64,000 bases of DNA from contig CAKSPD010000004.1 of NCBI GenBank assembly GCA_934481385.1, forward strand, positions 1-64,000, written 5' to 3'. This document shows positions 25,378-35,582 of this stretch, one piece after another. The stretch's first letter is position 1, and each line of letters begins with the position of its first letter. The stretch is from an uncultured Oscillospiraceae bacterium (GTDB lineage Bacteria > Bacillota > Clostridia > Oscillospirales > Ruminococcaceae). A program made the translations under genes and the position numbers. The notes under the pieces are model-generated. The model saw nothing but the letters and a program-made list of their open reading frames with translations, had not been told where the DNA came from and made no database searches.

Positions 25378-27975
25378 ATGAGTAAAAGGACATCTTTAAT
25401 ATCATTTTTACTTGGAACGGCTGTTCTGTTTGTTTACTTTGCCTGTAACGGTTATTATCCCTTTGGAGAGCGTTCTGTTGCCTGGTGTGATATGGAACAG
25501 CAGTATATTCCTCTGCTACTTGAGCTTAAAGAAATGAGCGTTTTAAGCGGTGGGGGAGGAGGTATGAATTTCTGGGGAGTATTCTTCTTTTTCGTTTCCT
25601 CGCCTTTTTCTCTCCTTGTATTTCTTACGAAAACAAAAAATGTAATATATCTTGTCAATTTCCTTACAGCTTTGAAATTCGGACTGTGTGCATTTACATT
25701 TTCAATATATCTTAAATATGACAACAGAAAAATAAATCCTGTTCTTGAAATACTTTTAAGCCTTATGTATGCTTACAGCGGTTATAATATAATGTATTAT
25801 CAGAACAGCATGTGGCTTGATATTGTATATATGTTTCCGATATTTATGATAGCTTTCAGAGAACTTATTAAAAACGGCAGAACTATGCCTTATATAATAT
25901 GTTTGTCTGCTATGGTTTATCTTAATTACTACATATCATATATGATTGTTATATTTACGATAATATCATCTTCATCGTTGCTTCTTAATGAATGTCCTAA
26001 AAACAGACGTTATCAGAATTCACTGAAATTTATGATTTCCAGCTTTATATCAGCTCTGATTACCTGTCCTGTATGGCTTGTATCGCTTATTGAAGTTCTG
26101 GAATCCGGACGAAAGAGTATTGAAAATGACGGAGGACGCACCGGATTTTTTGCGAATATTCTTGATAAATATTGTCTTATTTCTGCTGTATCAGTTGTTA
26201 TACTTGCTGTGATTACAATGATAAAAAATAAAAATTTATTCAATCAGGGTATAAGAAGATTTTACAGACAGATGACTTTTATTCTTCTTCTGAGTGCCTT
26301 TATAGACCCTTTCAATAAGATGTGGCATACGGGAAGCTATCAGGCATATCCGCTGAGATACGGATTTATTATAATATTTATATGTCTTGTTTCAGTCGGT
26401 CAGTATATTTCTGATTCAGCAGGTGCAAAATCCTCTGATAAAAAAACTGTTCTTATATGTTTCAGTTTTGTGCTTATATACATAACAGCGGTTATTCTTA
26501 TAAATTCAGAAAAACTTCTTTCATATGTTTATGAACTTCACATAAGCGGGGAGAATGCTGTAATAATAATATGCTTCGGGATAATAGCTCTTACTGTCAA
26601 TATATTTGCTGTTATGAGTTTTAAACAGCGTCAGATAACTTCAAAGGTTCTTAATTCTGTTATAGGAATAATTTTTTTGTTTGAAACTGTTTTTTCACTT
26701 AATATATATATGAGGAATGCTCCTGATGTTACGGCACGTTATAAAGTTACTGCGGAGCTTTCGGACAAGATAAATGATGACAGCTTCTTCAGGGTTAAAT
26801 TGCAGAAACGTTATTTTTTCCCGAATATGCTTGAAGGTATGGGATATAATACAACTTCGCATTATACATCACTGACTAATCAGGATTTTATGAACGCTAT
26901 GAAAAGAATGGGATATTCTTCATACTGGCTTGATGTTTCGTCTAACGGCGGAACACTTGTTACTGATGCATTTCTTATGAATAAATATATAATATCCATT
27001 ATAGGCGATTTTATAGGAAAAGGCGTTTACAGTTCTGTAAATCCTCTTAAAGTATATATAAATGAGGATATTCTGGACGGTGCATTTATTTCCGATGTAT
27101 TGCCGGAGGATTTTGGTGAATACAGCTCATCAGACAGAATGGATTTTTCACAGCTCCTTTGTAGCAAGCTTCTCAATTCAGATGATATAATTGCAAAAAC
27201 AGAGGATTTTTCTGCTGAAAACGTTGATGTTGAATTTTCTGATAATTCATATAAAATCAGAAGAAATTCAGAAAACGAAGATTCAGTTATTACATACAAT
27301 ATATATGCTGAAAAGGATAAGATACTTTATTTTGATATTTTCGGAGATTATTCTGCAAGTCTTGATGAAAAATATTACGGTGCGTGTGATATATATGTCA
27401 ACGGTGAACTCATAGAGGAAAGCTATCCAAGCAGGAAAATGAACGGTATAATCAATCTCGGACAGTTCAGAAATAAAAACGTTGAAGTGAAAATTAAAAT
27501 CAGAAAGAACTTTGAAACTAAGGATTTCGGACTGTATCTTTTTGATACATATAAATTTCAGAATCAGCTCCAGTCCGTTAATACTGCCAAAATCGAAAAG
27601 AACGGAAATACTGTCAGAATAAGCGGTGAAGGCGAGGGATATTTATATATACCTCTTGCTTATAACAAGGGATATACTGCTCAGCTTAACGGAAAAAGAT
27701 GCAAAATTATTAAATGTATGGATTCTTTTATGGCTGTCAAGCTTGACGGCAGTGGGGAATTTGAATTCTATGCTGAATATTATCCGAGGGGAATTAAATT
27801 TGCTGTGGTGCTTTCGCTTATGGGATTTATTCTTCTTGTGATTTATCAGAAAAATATAAATATTATATCAGAAAATGAAAGACTTAAAAAATCAGCATAT
27901 ACGGCAAGACTTTTTATGACAGTTTTCGTTATGTTTGTAATATATGCGGGAGCTTTGGTTTTCTGGATAATTTAG
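25378..27975 (+). CDS. YfhO-family polytopic membrane protein
   Basis: 865 residues: about 12 hydrophobic segments in residues 1-450, a large soluble extracytoplasmic C-terminal part (about 460-800) and a final pair of hydrophobic segments. The opening segment YYPFGERSVAWCDMEQQY and the loop SGGGGGMNFWGVFF are typical of PF09586 (YfhO). Members are GT-C-like glycosyltransferases or accessory proteins modifying teichoic acids and surface glycans. It fits the flippase and polymerase genes nearby. The acceptor is unknown. Confidence 0.82.
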   Translation: MSKRTSLISFLLGTAVLFVYFACNGYYPFGERSVAWCDMEQQYIPLLLELKEMSVLSGGGGGMNFWGVFFFFVSSPFSLLVFLTKTKNVIYLVNFLTALKFGLCAFTFSIYLKYDNRKINPVLEILLSLMYAYSGYNIMYYQNSMWLDIVYMFPIFMIAFRELIKNGRTMPYIICLSAMVYLNYYISYMIVIFTIISSSSLLLNECPKNRRYQNSLKFMISSFISALITCPVWLVSLIEVLESGRKSIENDGGRTGFFANILDKYCLISAVSVVILAVITMIKNKNLFNQGIRRFYRQMTFILLLSAFIDPFNKMWHTGSYQAYPLRYGFIIIFICLVSVGQYISDSAGAKSSDKKTVLICFSFVLIYITAVILINSEKLLSYVYELHISGENAVIIICFGIIALTVNIFAVMSFKQRQITSKVLNSVIGIIFLFETVFSLNIYMRNAPDVTARYKVTAELSDKINDDSFFRVKLQKRYFFPNMLEGMGYNTTSHYTSLTNQDFMNAMKRMGYSSYWLDVSSNGGTLVTDAFLMNKYIISIIGDFIGKGVYSSVNPLKVYINEDILDGAFISDVLPEDFGEYSSSDRMDFSQLLCSKLLNSDDIIAKTEDFSAENVDVEFSDNSYKIRRNSENEDSVITYNIYAEKDKILYFDIFGDYSASLDEKYYGACDIYVNGELIEESYPSRKMNGIINLGQFRNKNVEVKIKIRKNFETKDFGLYLFDTYKFQNQLQSVNTAKIEKNGNTVRISGEGEGYLYIPLAYNKGYTAQLNGKRCKIIKCMDSFMAVKLDGSGEFEFYAEYYPRGIKFAVVLSLMGFILLVIYQKNINIISENERLKKSAYTARLFMTVFVMFVIYAGALVFWII

Positions 27976-27993
27976 TGAATGGAGAGATTTTTA

Positions 27994-28923
27994 ATGCAAA
28001 CTCTTTTTAATCAAACTGTTGTTATGCTTATACTTATAATAATCGGAATTATATGCTTTAAAACAGGTATTATCTCAAAGGCAGGAAACAAGGAACTTTC
28101 CAATCTTGTGCTTTCGGTTGTAAATCCGGTTGTAATATTTATGGCTTATCAGACTGAATATGATTCTGAACTTGTAAAAAATCTTCTGACGGCATTTTTG
28201 ATTTCAGTCATATCATTTGCAATTATGATTGCCGGAGCTTATATTCTTGTTCCGGCAAAAATCAGAAATTCTGAAATAGAACGATTTTCATCAATATATT
28301 CCAACTGTGCCTTTATGGGTATACCTCTTATACAGGCTCTTTTCGGAAGTATCGGAGTATTTTATCTTACTGCATATCTTACTGTTTTTAACTTTATGAT
28401 ATGGACTCATGGAATTATACTCCTTTCCGGTGAAAAGGATTTTAAAAAAGTTCTGAAAGTTCTTTATTCACCTGTTATACTTTCAATAGTTGTCGGAATA
28501 ATTATGTTTTTCCTTCAGATAAAACTGCCATCAGTTATGTCAAAGGCTTTAGAATTTGTTGCTGATTTGAATACTCCGCTTGCTATGATAGTTTCAGGAG
28601 TTACTATGGCTGATGCAAATATCATCAGTCTGATAAAGAAAAAGAGAATTTATTATACATCTTTTCTTAAACTTGTTCTCTTTCCGGCTCTGATTGTAAT
28701 AGTTTTTGCATTGCCAATATTTTCTGGTGTCGACTCCGATGTAAGAACTTCAATAATTATAGCTGCCTCAGCACCGGCTGCTGCAATGTGTACACTCCAG
28801 TGCATAAGAATAGGAAAAGATTCGCTTTATGCCTCTGAAATATTCGCTTTTACAACCGTTTTTTCAATCATAAGTTTGCCTCTTATTGTGCAGTTCGACA
28901 AAATTATGCAAAATTTTTTCTGA
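27994..28923 (+). CDS. AEC-family transporter
   Basis: 309 residues with ten hydrophobic segments, of the auxin-efflux-carrier/malonate-permease family. FVADLNTPLAMIVSGVTMA is the conserved cross-over segment. Cargo is usually an organic acid. ATG 27994 is chosen because GGAGAG lies eight bases before it; the in-frame ATG at 27979 would overlap that site. The gene begins 18 bases after the YfhO gene. Confidence 0.82.
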   Translation: MQTLFNQTVVMLILIIIGIICFKTGIISKAGNKELSNLVLSVVNPVVIFMAYQTEYDSELVKNLLTAFLISVISFAIMIAGAYILVPAKIRNSEIERFSSIYSNCAFMGIPLIQALFGSIGVFYLTAYLTVFNFMIWTHGIILLSGEKDFKKVLKVLYSPVILSIVVGIIMFFLQIKLPSVMSKALEFVADLNTPLAMIVSGVTMADANIISLIKKKRIYYTSFLKLVLFPALIVIVFALPIFSGVDSDVRTSIIIAASAPAAAMCTLQCIRIGKDSLYASEIFAFTTVFSIISLPLIVQFDKIMQNFF

Positions 28924-28967
28924 AATTTGTTCAAGTATACGAAATGTAAAAAATAAGCAAAACATGG

Positions 28968-28996
28968 TTTCAAAAAATTATTTTATGTGTTATAAT
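28968..28996 (+). promoter_or_regulatory. Promoter of the ROK regulator
   Basis: TTTCAA (28968-28973), 17-base spacer, TATAAT (28991-28996). The -10 is strong and the -35 weak. Confidence 0.6.
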
Positions 28997-29005
28997 ATAT
29001 ATGTA

Positions 29006-29034
29006 AATGATATTGGATTTTTTAAAATATCATT
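29006..29034 (+). promoter_or_regulatory. Inverted repeat at the ROK transcript start (candidate autoregulatory operator)
   Basis: AATGATATT (29006-29014) is repeated inverted as AATATCATT (29026-29034). It lies just beyond the expected start of transcription. The 11-base gap suits a dimeric regulator or an RNA stem-loop. Confidence 0.5.
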
Positions 29035-29102
29035 ATGGGAATTTTATTATCGTCAGAATATCAAAAAATTTATATTGCTGATGAAGGAAAGGAAATTTTT
29101 AT

Positions 29103-30323
29103 ATGGAAAAATGTGGAATCAGTAAACTCGACCTCAAAAGAAGAAACAGAATGCAGATACTTCGTGTTATCAAGGAATTCGGCCCTATATCAAGAGTTGA
29201 TGTAGCTTCTGAACTTCATATCACAAGAGCTGCTGTTACAATCATTACTAATGAAATGATTGAAGAAGGCGTTCTCGTTGAAATCGGAGAAGCTCCTGTT
29301 AACACTGAAAAACTTCAGAAAGGCAGACGCAAGATACTTATCAGCATTAATGATAACTATAAATTTGCTCTCGGTGCTTATATTTCTGAAACTGAAGTAA
29401 ATATCGGTCTTTCTACACTTAACGGTGATGTTCTGGACAAGGCTTCAATGATTATTGATGACAAGACTATGACTAAGGATATTATCAGCTTTATTATCAG
29501 CAAGAGCAATGAAATGATGGATAACAGTTGTCTTAAAAAAGATAAGGTTCTTGGTCTTGGTATCGGAATTGTTCCTGCAATGTGGGGCAAACTTAAAATC
29601 TTCTACAAAGACGGCGTTCTTGATTTCTCAAGCTTTATTGACAAGGTTTCAACCGGTGTTGACCTCGAAATCAAATGCGGAAATGCTGTTGGTCTTCTTG
29701 CTCTTGCAAGCAATGACTTTGAAAACTATAACGGTTATCAGAACAATCAGGTTTTCATCAGCTATGGCAATCAGATTAATATCGCTGTTCTTAACAAGAA
29801 TGTTCTTTCACCTGATTATATGTCCTATACATATATGATAGAAAAGGCTATTGTTAATCCTGACGGCAGACAGATGGAAGGTTATCCTGACGGTTCTGTT
29901 AAGGCTGAACTCTCAAGAACTGCATTTATGAATGCTATCGGTGAAGTTTTCTCAAAGGAAAAAACTCCTGTTCTTTTTGAACAGACAAACGGTGACAAGG
30001 CTAATATTACAATAGATACTCTTTCAAATGCTGTTATGAGAGGCGAAGAACCTGTTGTTAATATCGTAAACAAATTTATTGCTAATTTTGCAATACTTCT
30101 TAATAATCTTTCCTGCATGCATTTTGCTCAGAGAATTATTCTCCATAATGTTGAGCTTTCAGAAAGACAGCTTGATTATTTAAGAAGAGGAATTGCAAAG
30201 CACGTTGGTGAAGATATTGCTGAAAGACTTATTCTCAGCGGAATTGATAAGAAAAATCTTTTCAGCGGTGGCTGTGCATTGATTATTCAGGAATGCTTCT
30301 ACTTCAAGGGCGGTATGCAGTAA
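29103..30323 (+). CDS. ROK-family transcriptional regulator, sugar domain degenerate
   Basis: 406 residues. The winged helix occupies residues 8-65 (ILRVIKEFGPISRVDVASEL, then HITRAAVTIITNEM), as in NagC/XylR proteins. A ROK-like sugar-kinase fold follows (VLGLGIGIVPAMWG). The usual ROK zinc motif CxCGxxGC and the DG-rich sugar-binding motifs are not visible, so the sugar-sensing role may be changed or lost. It ends at a bidirectional terminator facing glgP, and alpha-glucan genes lie next to it; regulation of those genes is a guess. Confidence 0.8.
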   Translation: MEKCGISKLDLKRRNRMQILRVIKEFGPISRVDVASELHITRAAVTIITNEMIEEGVLVEIGEAPVNTEKLQKGRRKILISINDNYKFALGAYISETEVNIGLSTLNGDVLDKASMIIDDKTMTKDIISFIISKSNEMMDNSCLKKDKVLGLGIGIVPAMWGKLKIFYKDGVLDFSSFIDKVSTGVDLEIKCGNAVGLLALASNDFENYNGYQNNQVFISYGNQINIAVLNKNVLSPDYMSYTYMIEKAIVNPDGRQMEGYPDGSVKAELSRTAFMNAIGEVFSKEKTPVLFEQTNGDKANITIDTLSNAVMRGEEPVVNIVNKFIANFAILLNNLSCMHFAQRIILHNVELSERQLDYLRRGIAKHVGEDIAERLILSGIDKKNLFSGGCALIIQECFYFKGGMQ

Positions 30324-30341
30324 GCGAAGCAAAAAAATTAT

Positions 30342-30370
30342 GGGCGAACTTTTTAAGTTCGCCCTTTTTT
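30342..30370. terminator. Bidirectional terminator between the ROK gene and glgP
   Basis: GGGCGAACTT and AAGTTCGCCC form a 10-bp stem. T-runs follow on the plus strand and a seven-A run precedes it, so it serves both convergent genes. Confidence 0.9.
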
Positions 30371-30372
30371 AT

Positions 30373-32718
30373 TTATTTGATTTTCCAGATGTTTTCTGCA
30401 TAATCCTTTATAGTACGGTCTGAACTGAATTTTCCGGCATTGCACATATTAATCCACTGTTTTTTAGCAAATGCTTTTCTGTTCTCAGCGTAATCGCTGT
30501 TTGCACGAAGTTTAGCTTCAACATAGCTTTCAAGGTCACCGAGGAGATAGTAATGGTCAGGTTTATGCCAGCTTGCACCGTCAAGGAGTGAATAATAAAG
30601 CTCTCTGAAATCACCTGAACCGCCGTCAGATACAGTTCCGTTAATGAGTGATGAAACAACTTTCTGAATTTTCTTGTTTTCAGCGAAAATCTTACGGCTT
30701 TCGTATGTCGGAACAATCTCTTTAAGTTCCTCAACCTTTGCACCAAAGATATAGTTGTTTTCTTCTCCTGCTTCTTCAACGATTTCAACGTTAGCACCGT
30801 CATAAGTTCCGAGAGTAACTGCACCGTTGAGCATAAGTTTCATATTTCCTGTTCCTGATGCTTCTGTACCTGCTGTTGAAATCTGTTCTGAAATATCAGC
30901 ACCGGCTACAAGCTTTTCAGCATATGAAACATTGTAGTTTGAAACGAATACAACTTTGATAAGGTCTTTTACTTCATCATCTTTTTCGATAAGCTGTGCA
31001 ATTTCGTTGATGAATTTTATTATAGCCTTTGCACGTCTGTATCCCGGAGCAGACTTAGCACCGAATATAAATGTTGTCGGAGCAAAATTCTTTATAGAAC
31101 CGTCTTTTATTCCATAGTAGATATAGAGAATTGAGAAGGCATTGAGGAGCTGTCTTTTATATTCGTGAAGTCTTTTAATCTGAATATCGAAAATGCTTTC
31201 AGAATTTATTGAAGAACCTTCCTTGCTGTTGATAAATTCTGCAAGCTGATTTTTCTTTGTCTGCTTGATTTCAATGAATTTACTGATAACTTCATCATTA
31301 TCAGCAAACTTTTCAAGTTTTTTAAGCTGTGAAAGGTCAGTTACCCATGAATCATTTCCAAGAAGTTCAGTGATATATTCTGAAAGTTCTCTGTTGCAGA
31401 GTGCAAGCCATCTTCTCTGTGTTATGCCGTTTGTCTTATTCTGGAATCTTTCAGGATAGATGCTGTACCAGTCAGCAAGAGCAGTATCCTTGAGAATCTG
31501 TGTGTGAATCCTTGCAACACCGTTTGTATATGATGATGCATATATTGCCATATGTGCCATATGAACAAGACCGTTGTTTATAATCTTCATTCTGTCGATT
31601 TTTGCCTTTTCAGTATTCATTGAATAGAGGTCAGAAATCAGTCTTTCATTAATCATAATGATGATTTCATATATTCTCGGGAGAAGTTCTTCAACAAGGT
31701 CACAGCTCCATTTTTCAAGAGCTTCCGCCATAATAGTATGGTTAGTATAATTGAATATCTTCTGAGCTGTTTTGAAAGCGTCATCGAATGAATAGTTATA
31801 TATATCAACAAGCTGTCTGATAAGCTCCGGAATTGATATAACAGGGTGTGTATCGTTGAGCTGGATTGTTATATATTCAGCAAGATTGTCAAGGGTTTCA
31901 TGTTCTTCGAGGTGATATTTTATAATATCAGTGAGAGATGCACAGCAGAAGAAATACTGCTGTTTAAGGCGGAGTTTCTTTCCCTCATAGGTATCATCAT
32001 TAGGATAGAGAACTCTTGAAATATCCTCTGCAAATATTTTTTCCTGTGATGCTTCAAGATATTTCTGATTGTTGAAGGTATTGAAATCGAAATCCTTTAC
32101 AGGTTCAGCCTGCCAGAGTCTGAGAGTTCCGATATTATTTGTTTTAGCTCCTATTATTGGCATATCATACGGAACAGCCTTGACGCTCTGTCCGTTATAG
32201 TTTACTGTAACAGTATCCTGTTCTTGTCTTACAGACCAGTAATCACCGTATTTAGTCCAGTCATCAGCTTCTTCACACTGGAATCCGTTTACGATTGACT
32301 GCTTGAAAAGACCGTATTTATAGCGTATTCCATAGCCGTCAAGCGGAAGTGAAAGAGTTGCTGCACTGTCAAGAAAGCAGGCTGCAAGACGTCCGAGTCC
32401 GCCGTTTCCGAGAGCAGCATCTTCAATTTCTTCAAGTTCTGTGAGCGAGCGTCCGAAACTGTTGAAAACCTGTTCAACTTTATCATAGATTCCAAGACAG
32501 AGCAGATTATTATATACTGCACGTCCTACAAGAAATTCCATTGAAAAATAGCATGCACGTCTTTTTTCAAGATGTTCTGTTTTGCTTTTGTGCCAGTTTT
32601 CTGAAATAAGTTCAGTTACAGTCTTTGCGAGTGCATTGTGAAGTTGTTGTGGAGTAGCTTTTGAGGGGTTAAGCTGTAAGTTCTTGAGAATCATTTCGGT
32701 TAAGATATTGTTTTCCAT
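30373..32718 (-). CDS. glgP: Glycogen/maltodextrin phosphorylase
   Basis: 781 residues of the GT35 family. It phosphorolyses alpha-1,4-glucans to glucose 1-phosphate with a PLP cofactor. EASGTGNMKLMLNGA carries the PLP lysine, GNGGLGRLAACFLDS is the phosphate-site loop, and KRLHEYKRQLLN is also conserved. It is the last gene of rmuC-malQ-glgP, starting 16 bases after malQ with CGGAGG before ATG 32718. With MalQ it forms the usual intracellular maltodextrin pathway. Confidence 0.95.
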   Translation of the reverse strand: MENNILTEMILKNLQLNPSKATPQQLHNALAKTVTELISENWHKSKTEHLEKRRACYFSMEFLVGRAVYNNLLCLGIYDKVEQVFNSFGRSLTELEEIEDAALGNGGLGRLAACFLDSAATLSLPLDGYGIRYKYGLFKQSIVNGFQCEEADDWTKYGDYWSVRQEQDTVTVNYNGQSVKAVPYDMPIIGAKTNNIGTLRLWQAEPVKDFDFNTFNNQKYLEASQEKIFAEDISRVLYPNDDTYEGKKLRLKQQYFFCCASLTDIIKYHLEEHETLDNLAEYITIQLNDTHPVISIPELIRQLVDIYNYSFDDAFKTAQKIFNYTNHTIMAEALEKWSCDLVEELLPRIYEIIIMINERLISDLYSMNTEKAKIDRMKIINNGLVHMAHMAIYASSYTNGVARIHTQILKDTALADWYSIYPERFQNKTNGITQRRWLALCNRELSEYITELLGNDSWVTDLSQLKKLEKFADNDEVISKFIEIKQTKKNQLAEFINSKEGSSINSESIFDIQIKRLHEYKRQLLNAFSILYIYYGIKDGSIKNFAPTTFIFGAKSAPGYRRAKAIIKFINEIAQLIEKDDEVKDLIKVVFVSNYNVSYAEKLVAGADISEQISTAGTEASGTGNMKLMLNGAVTLGTYDGANVEIVEEAGEENNYIFGAKVEELKEIVPTYESRKIFAENKKIQKVVSSLINGTVSDGGSGDFRELYYSLLDGASWHKPDHYYLLGDLESYVEAKLRANSDYAENRKAFAKKQWINMCNAGKFSSDRTIKDYAENIWKIK

Positions 32719-32734
32719 AGGTTTAGTACCTCCG

Positions 32735-34207
32735 TTATCTGTTATAGATTTTATTGAGTTTTTTTATTTTTTTGACAAGACTGTTACTGAAATCAGATTT
32801 CAGTGTTCTGAACTGCCAGTTTGTTCCGAGTGTTGAAGGAGTATTCATTCTGTCTTCAGGAGGAGAATTAAGGAAATCCTGAATCTGTGCAACAGCAACC
32901 TCCGCAACACTTCCCCATGCAGATTTTATAACTGCATACGGGAGTTTCTGAATTTTCTTTTCACCAAGATATTTTTTTGCAAATTTGAGATTTTTTTCTG
33001 AAAGTCCCTTTGCCCAGCCTGTAAGAGTTTCATTGTCGTGTGTGCCTGTGTATGCGAAACAGTTTGTTGTTGTGAAGTTATGCGGAAGATGTTCATTTTT
33101 TCCGTTGTCAAAAGCAAACTGGAGAACTTTCATTCCGGGGTATCCTGTTTCATCAAGCATTTTTCTTACTTCAGGAGTAATAAATCCCAAATCTTCAGCA
33201 ATTATATTAAGTTTTCCGAGTTTCTGTTCAGCGAGTTTAAAAAGTTCTGAATCAGGGCCTTTACGCCATTCGCCGTTTTCAGCGGTTTCGTTTCCGAAAG
33301 GAATTGCATAGTAGCTTTCAAATCCTCTGAAATGGTCTATACGAACTATATCATATACCTTTGAGGCAAATGATATTCTTTCAATCCACCATTTGTAATT
33401 ATTTTTCTTGTGATATTCCCAGTTATAGAGAGGATTTCCCCAGAGCTGACCTGTCGGTGAAAAATTATCAGGAGGACAGCCTGCAACATCAGTAGGTCTT
33501 TTCTTTTTGTCAAAGCAGAAAAGTCTTGGATTTGCCCACGCCTCAACACTGTCATATGCACAGTATATCGGAATATCGCCTATTATTTCTATTCCGCATT
33601 CATTTGCATAGCTTTTTAATCTGAACCACTGTTCATAGAATTTGAACTGTATGAACTTGAAAAATCCTATATCCTTTTTGAGTTCTGTTTTAGCTTTTGA
33701 AAGTGCATCTGTTTCACGCATTGCTATGCCGTGTTCCCATTCATACCATGCTTTTCCGTCATTTTTTAATTTGAGAGCCATAAAAAGTGCATAGCTTCCG
33801 ACCCAGTTTTTGTTTTTATCTATAAAATCACGATATGCCGGTGATTTTTTCGGATTAAAGTTTTCATATGCCTTTCTGAGAACCTTAAAGCAGTTGTTAT
33901 ATATTATTTCATAGTTTACTTTGCGTGGTTCTGAATCCCATTCTATATTGCAGAAGTCACTGTGTTCAAGAAGTCCTTCATCTTCAAGTATTTCAAAATC
34001 TATAAAATAGGGATTTCCCGCATTGACTGAAAATGACTGATACGGGGAATCACCGTAGCTTGTAGGTGAAAGCGGTAAAATCTGCCAGCATTTTACTCCT
34101 GACTGACAAAGAAAATCAACAAAGTTATATGCATCTTTTCCGAGTTTCCCTATGCCGTAATTTGAGGGCAGACTTGAGATATGCATTAAGATACAGCTTT
34201 TTCTCAT
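32735..34207 (-). CDS. malQ: 4-alpha-glucanotransferase (amylomaltase)
   Basis: GH77 enzyme that transfers maltosyl units between alpha-glucans and so feeds GlgP. The catalytic residues are visible: nucleophile Asp in VRIDHFRGF, acid/base Glu in IIAEDLG, and FAYTGTHDNETLTGW. It has 490 residues from the ATG at 34207, preceded by GGAGTG at about ten bases. An ATG at 34225 would begin two bases after the rmuC stop but overlaps that ribosome-binding site. It is probably translated in tandem with its neighbours. Confidence 0.93.
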   Translation of the reverse strand: MRKSCILMHISSLPSNYGIGKLGKDAYNFVDFLCQSGVKCWQILPLSPTSYGDSPYQSFSVNAGNPYFIDFEILEDEGLLEHSDFCNIEWDSEPRKVNYEIIYNNCFKVLRKAYENFNPKKSPAYRDFIDKNKNWVGSYALFMALKLKNDGKAWYEWEHGIAMRETDALSKAKTELKKDIGFFKFIQFKFYEQWFRLKSYANECGIEIIGDIPIYCAYDSVEAWANPRLFCFDKKKRPTDVAGCPPDNFSPTGQLWGNPLYNWEYHKKNNYKWWIERISFASKVYDIVRIDHFRGFESYYAIPFGNETAENGEWRKGPDSELFKLAEQKLGKLNIIAEDLGFITPEVRKMLDETGYPGMKVLQFAFDNGKNEHLPHNFTTTNCFAYTGTHDNETLTGWAKGLSEKNLKFAKKYLGEKKIQKLPYAVIKSAWGSVAEVAVAQIQDFLNSPPEDRMNTPSTLGTNWQFRTLKSDFSNSLVKKIKKLNKIYNR

Positions 34208-34227
34208 TAAAAAATTACACTCCATTC

Positions 34228-35505
34228 TTATTTATTATCTGAATTGTTATCAGGTTCAATGACGTTCTGTAACTGCTTTTTCAACATTCTTGTACGAGTT
34301 CCGACAAGGCTTTCAAGCTCAGAGCTTGCAGTATTTATTTTTTTCTGTGCATTTTCAAGAGCATCAGAGAACTTTTCAAATTCCTTTTTGACATCATTAA
34401 GAACTTTCCATACATTATCACTCTGCTTGCGTATAGCCATACTTTGAAATCCCATTCGCAGACTGTTTAAGAGAGCTGTCATAGTGCTTGGGCCTGCGAG
34501 AGCAACATGATATTCACGCTGAAGAATTTCAATCATATTAAGGTTTACTGCCTCAGCGTAAAGACTTTCAGAGGGCAGAAACATTATTGCAAAATCAGTT
34601 GTTTCAGGAGGATTTATATATTTTGTTGAAATATCTTTTCCCTCCGCTTTAAGACGGGTTATAAGATTTTTGCGGGCTGTTTCAATATCCTCCTTACTGC
34701 CCTTTTCGAGAGCATCTGAAAGAGCTGTGTATGTATCATTGGGAAACTTTGAGTCTATCGGGAGAAGAATATGTTCATCGTCTTCAGCAGGAATTATAAC
34801 TGCAAATTCAACAAATCCTGATTTTATCTTTGCATTTTCAATATACTGTGATTGAGTTAAGGTTTCACGCAGAATATTGCGGAGCTGAAGTTCACCGAAA
34901 ATACCTCTTGTTTTTACATTTGAAAGAACTTTTTTCAAATCTGTTACGCCTGTCGCAATACTCTGGACTTCTCCGAGTTCCTTATAGACCTGTTCAAGAC
35001 GTTCATTTACTGTTGAAAATGCCTGTGATACTTTTGAATCAAGAGTTTTCTGTAATTTTTCTTCAACAATTCCCTGAATCTGATTGAGTCGGTTATTTGT
35101 ATCTGACTGAATATCAGAAAGACCTTTCTGAACGGAAATTCTTATTCCGTTAAGTTTTTGTTCAGTATCAGAAGTGAAAGAACTGAAACGCTGTTCGGTC
35201 ATAGTATTCATACGGGTGAACATTTCAATTGATGTATTTTGTTTTTCAGTGAGGTTTTCGCCTATATTTTTAAGCTGATTTGTAATTACATCATTGAGAT
35301 TTTTTTGATTTCCTGAAACTATTTCGCCGAATGAGCGTATATTTTCGCTTCCTGATGCAGAAATATCCTGCTTAATCTGATTGAAATTATCCTTTATGAG
35401 CTTATCGGTTTCAGAATTTTCATTTTTTCCGGAGAGCTTCATAATAATTATTGCACACATTACAATGAGAATAATCAGTAAAATTATAATAATAATATTT
35501 GTCAT
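34228..35505 (-). CDS. rmuC: RmuC-family DNA recombination protein
   Basis: 425 residues: an N-terminal membrane anchor (residues 3-22), a long coiled coil (about 40-200) and the RmuC nuclease-like domain with VKTRGIFGELQLRNIL, LPIDSKFPNDTY and a TMTALLNSLRMGF segment. RmuC limits DNA rearrangements; its mechanism is poorly known. The start is ATG 35505, with AAAGGAAA before it; an open frame to 35610 would cross the divergent promoter. It leads the operon with malQ and glgP. Confidence 0.88.
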   Translation of the reverse strand: MTNIIIIILLIILIVMCAIIIMKLSGKNENSETDKLIKDNFNQIKQDISASGSENIRSFGEIVSGNQKNLNDVITNQLKNIGENLTEKQNTSIEMFTRMNTMTEQRFSSFTSDTEQKLNGIRISVQKGLSDIQSDTNNRLNQIQGIVEEKLQKTLDSKVSQAFSTVNERLEQVYKELGEVQSIATGVTDLKKVLSNVKTRGIFGELQLRNILRETLTQSQYIENAKIKSGFVEFAVIIPAEDDEHILLPIDSKFPNDTYTALSDALEKGSKEDIETARKNLITRLKAEGKDISTKYINPPETTDFAIMFLPSESLYAEAVNLNMIEILQREYHVALAGPSTMTALLNSLRMGFQSMAIRKQSDNVWKVLNDVKKEFEKFSDALENAQKKINTASSELESLVGTRTRMLKKQLQNVIEPDNNSDNK

Positions 35506-35521
35506 ATGATAATTTTCCTTT

Positions 35522-35551
35522 TTGAATATAAATTTTGAATATGTATATAAT
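35522..35551 (+). promoter_or_regulatory. Promoter of the small membrane protein
   Basis: TTGAAT (35522-35527), 18-base spacer, TATAAT (35546-35551). Confidence 0.65.
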
Positions 35552-35582
35552 AAAATAAACGTTGGAAAAGAGGTGATATATT

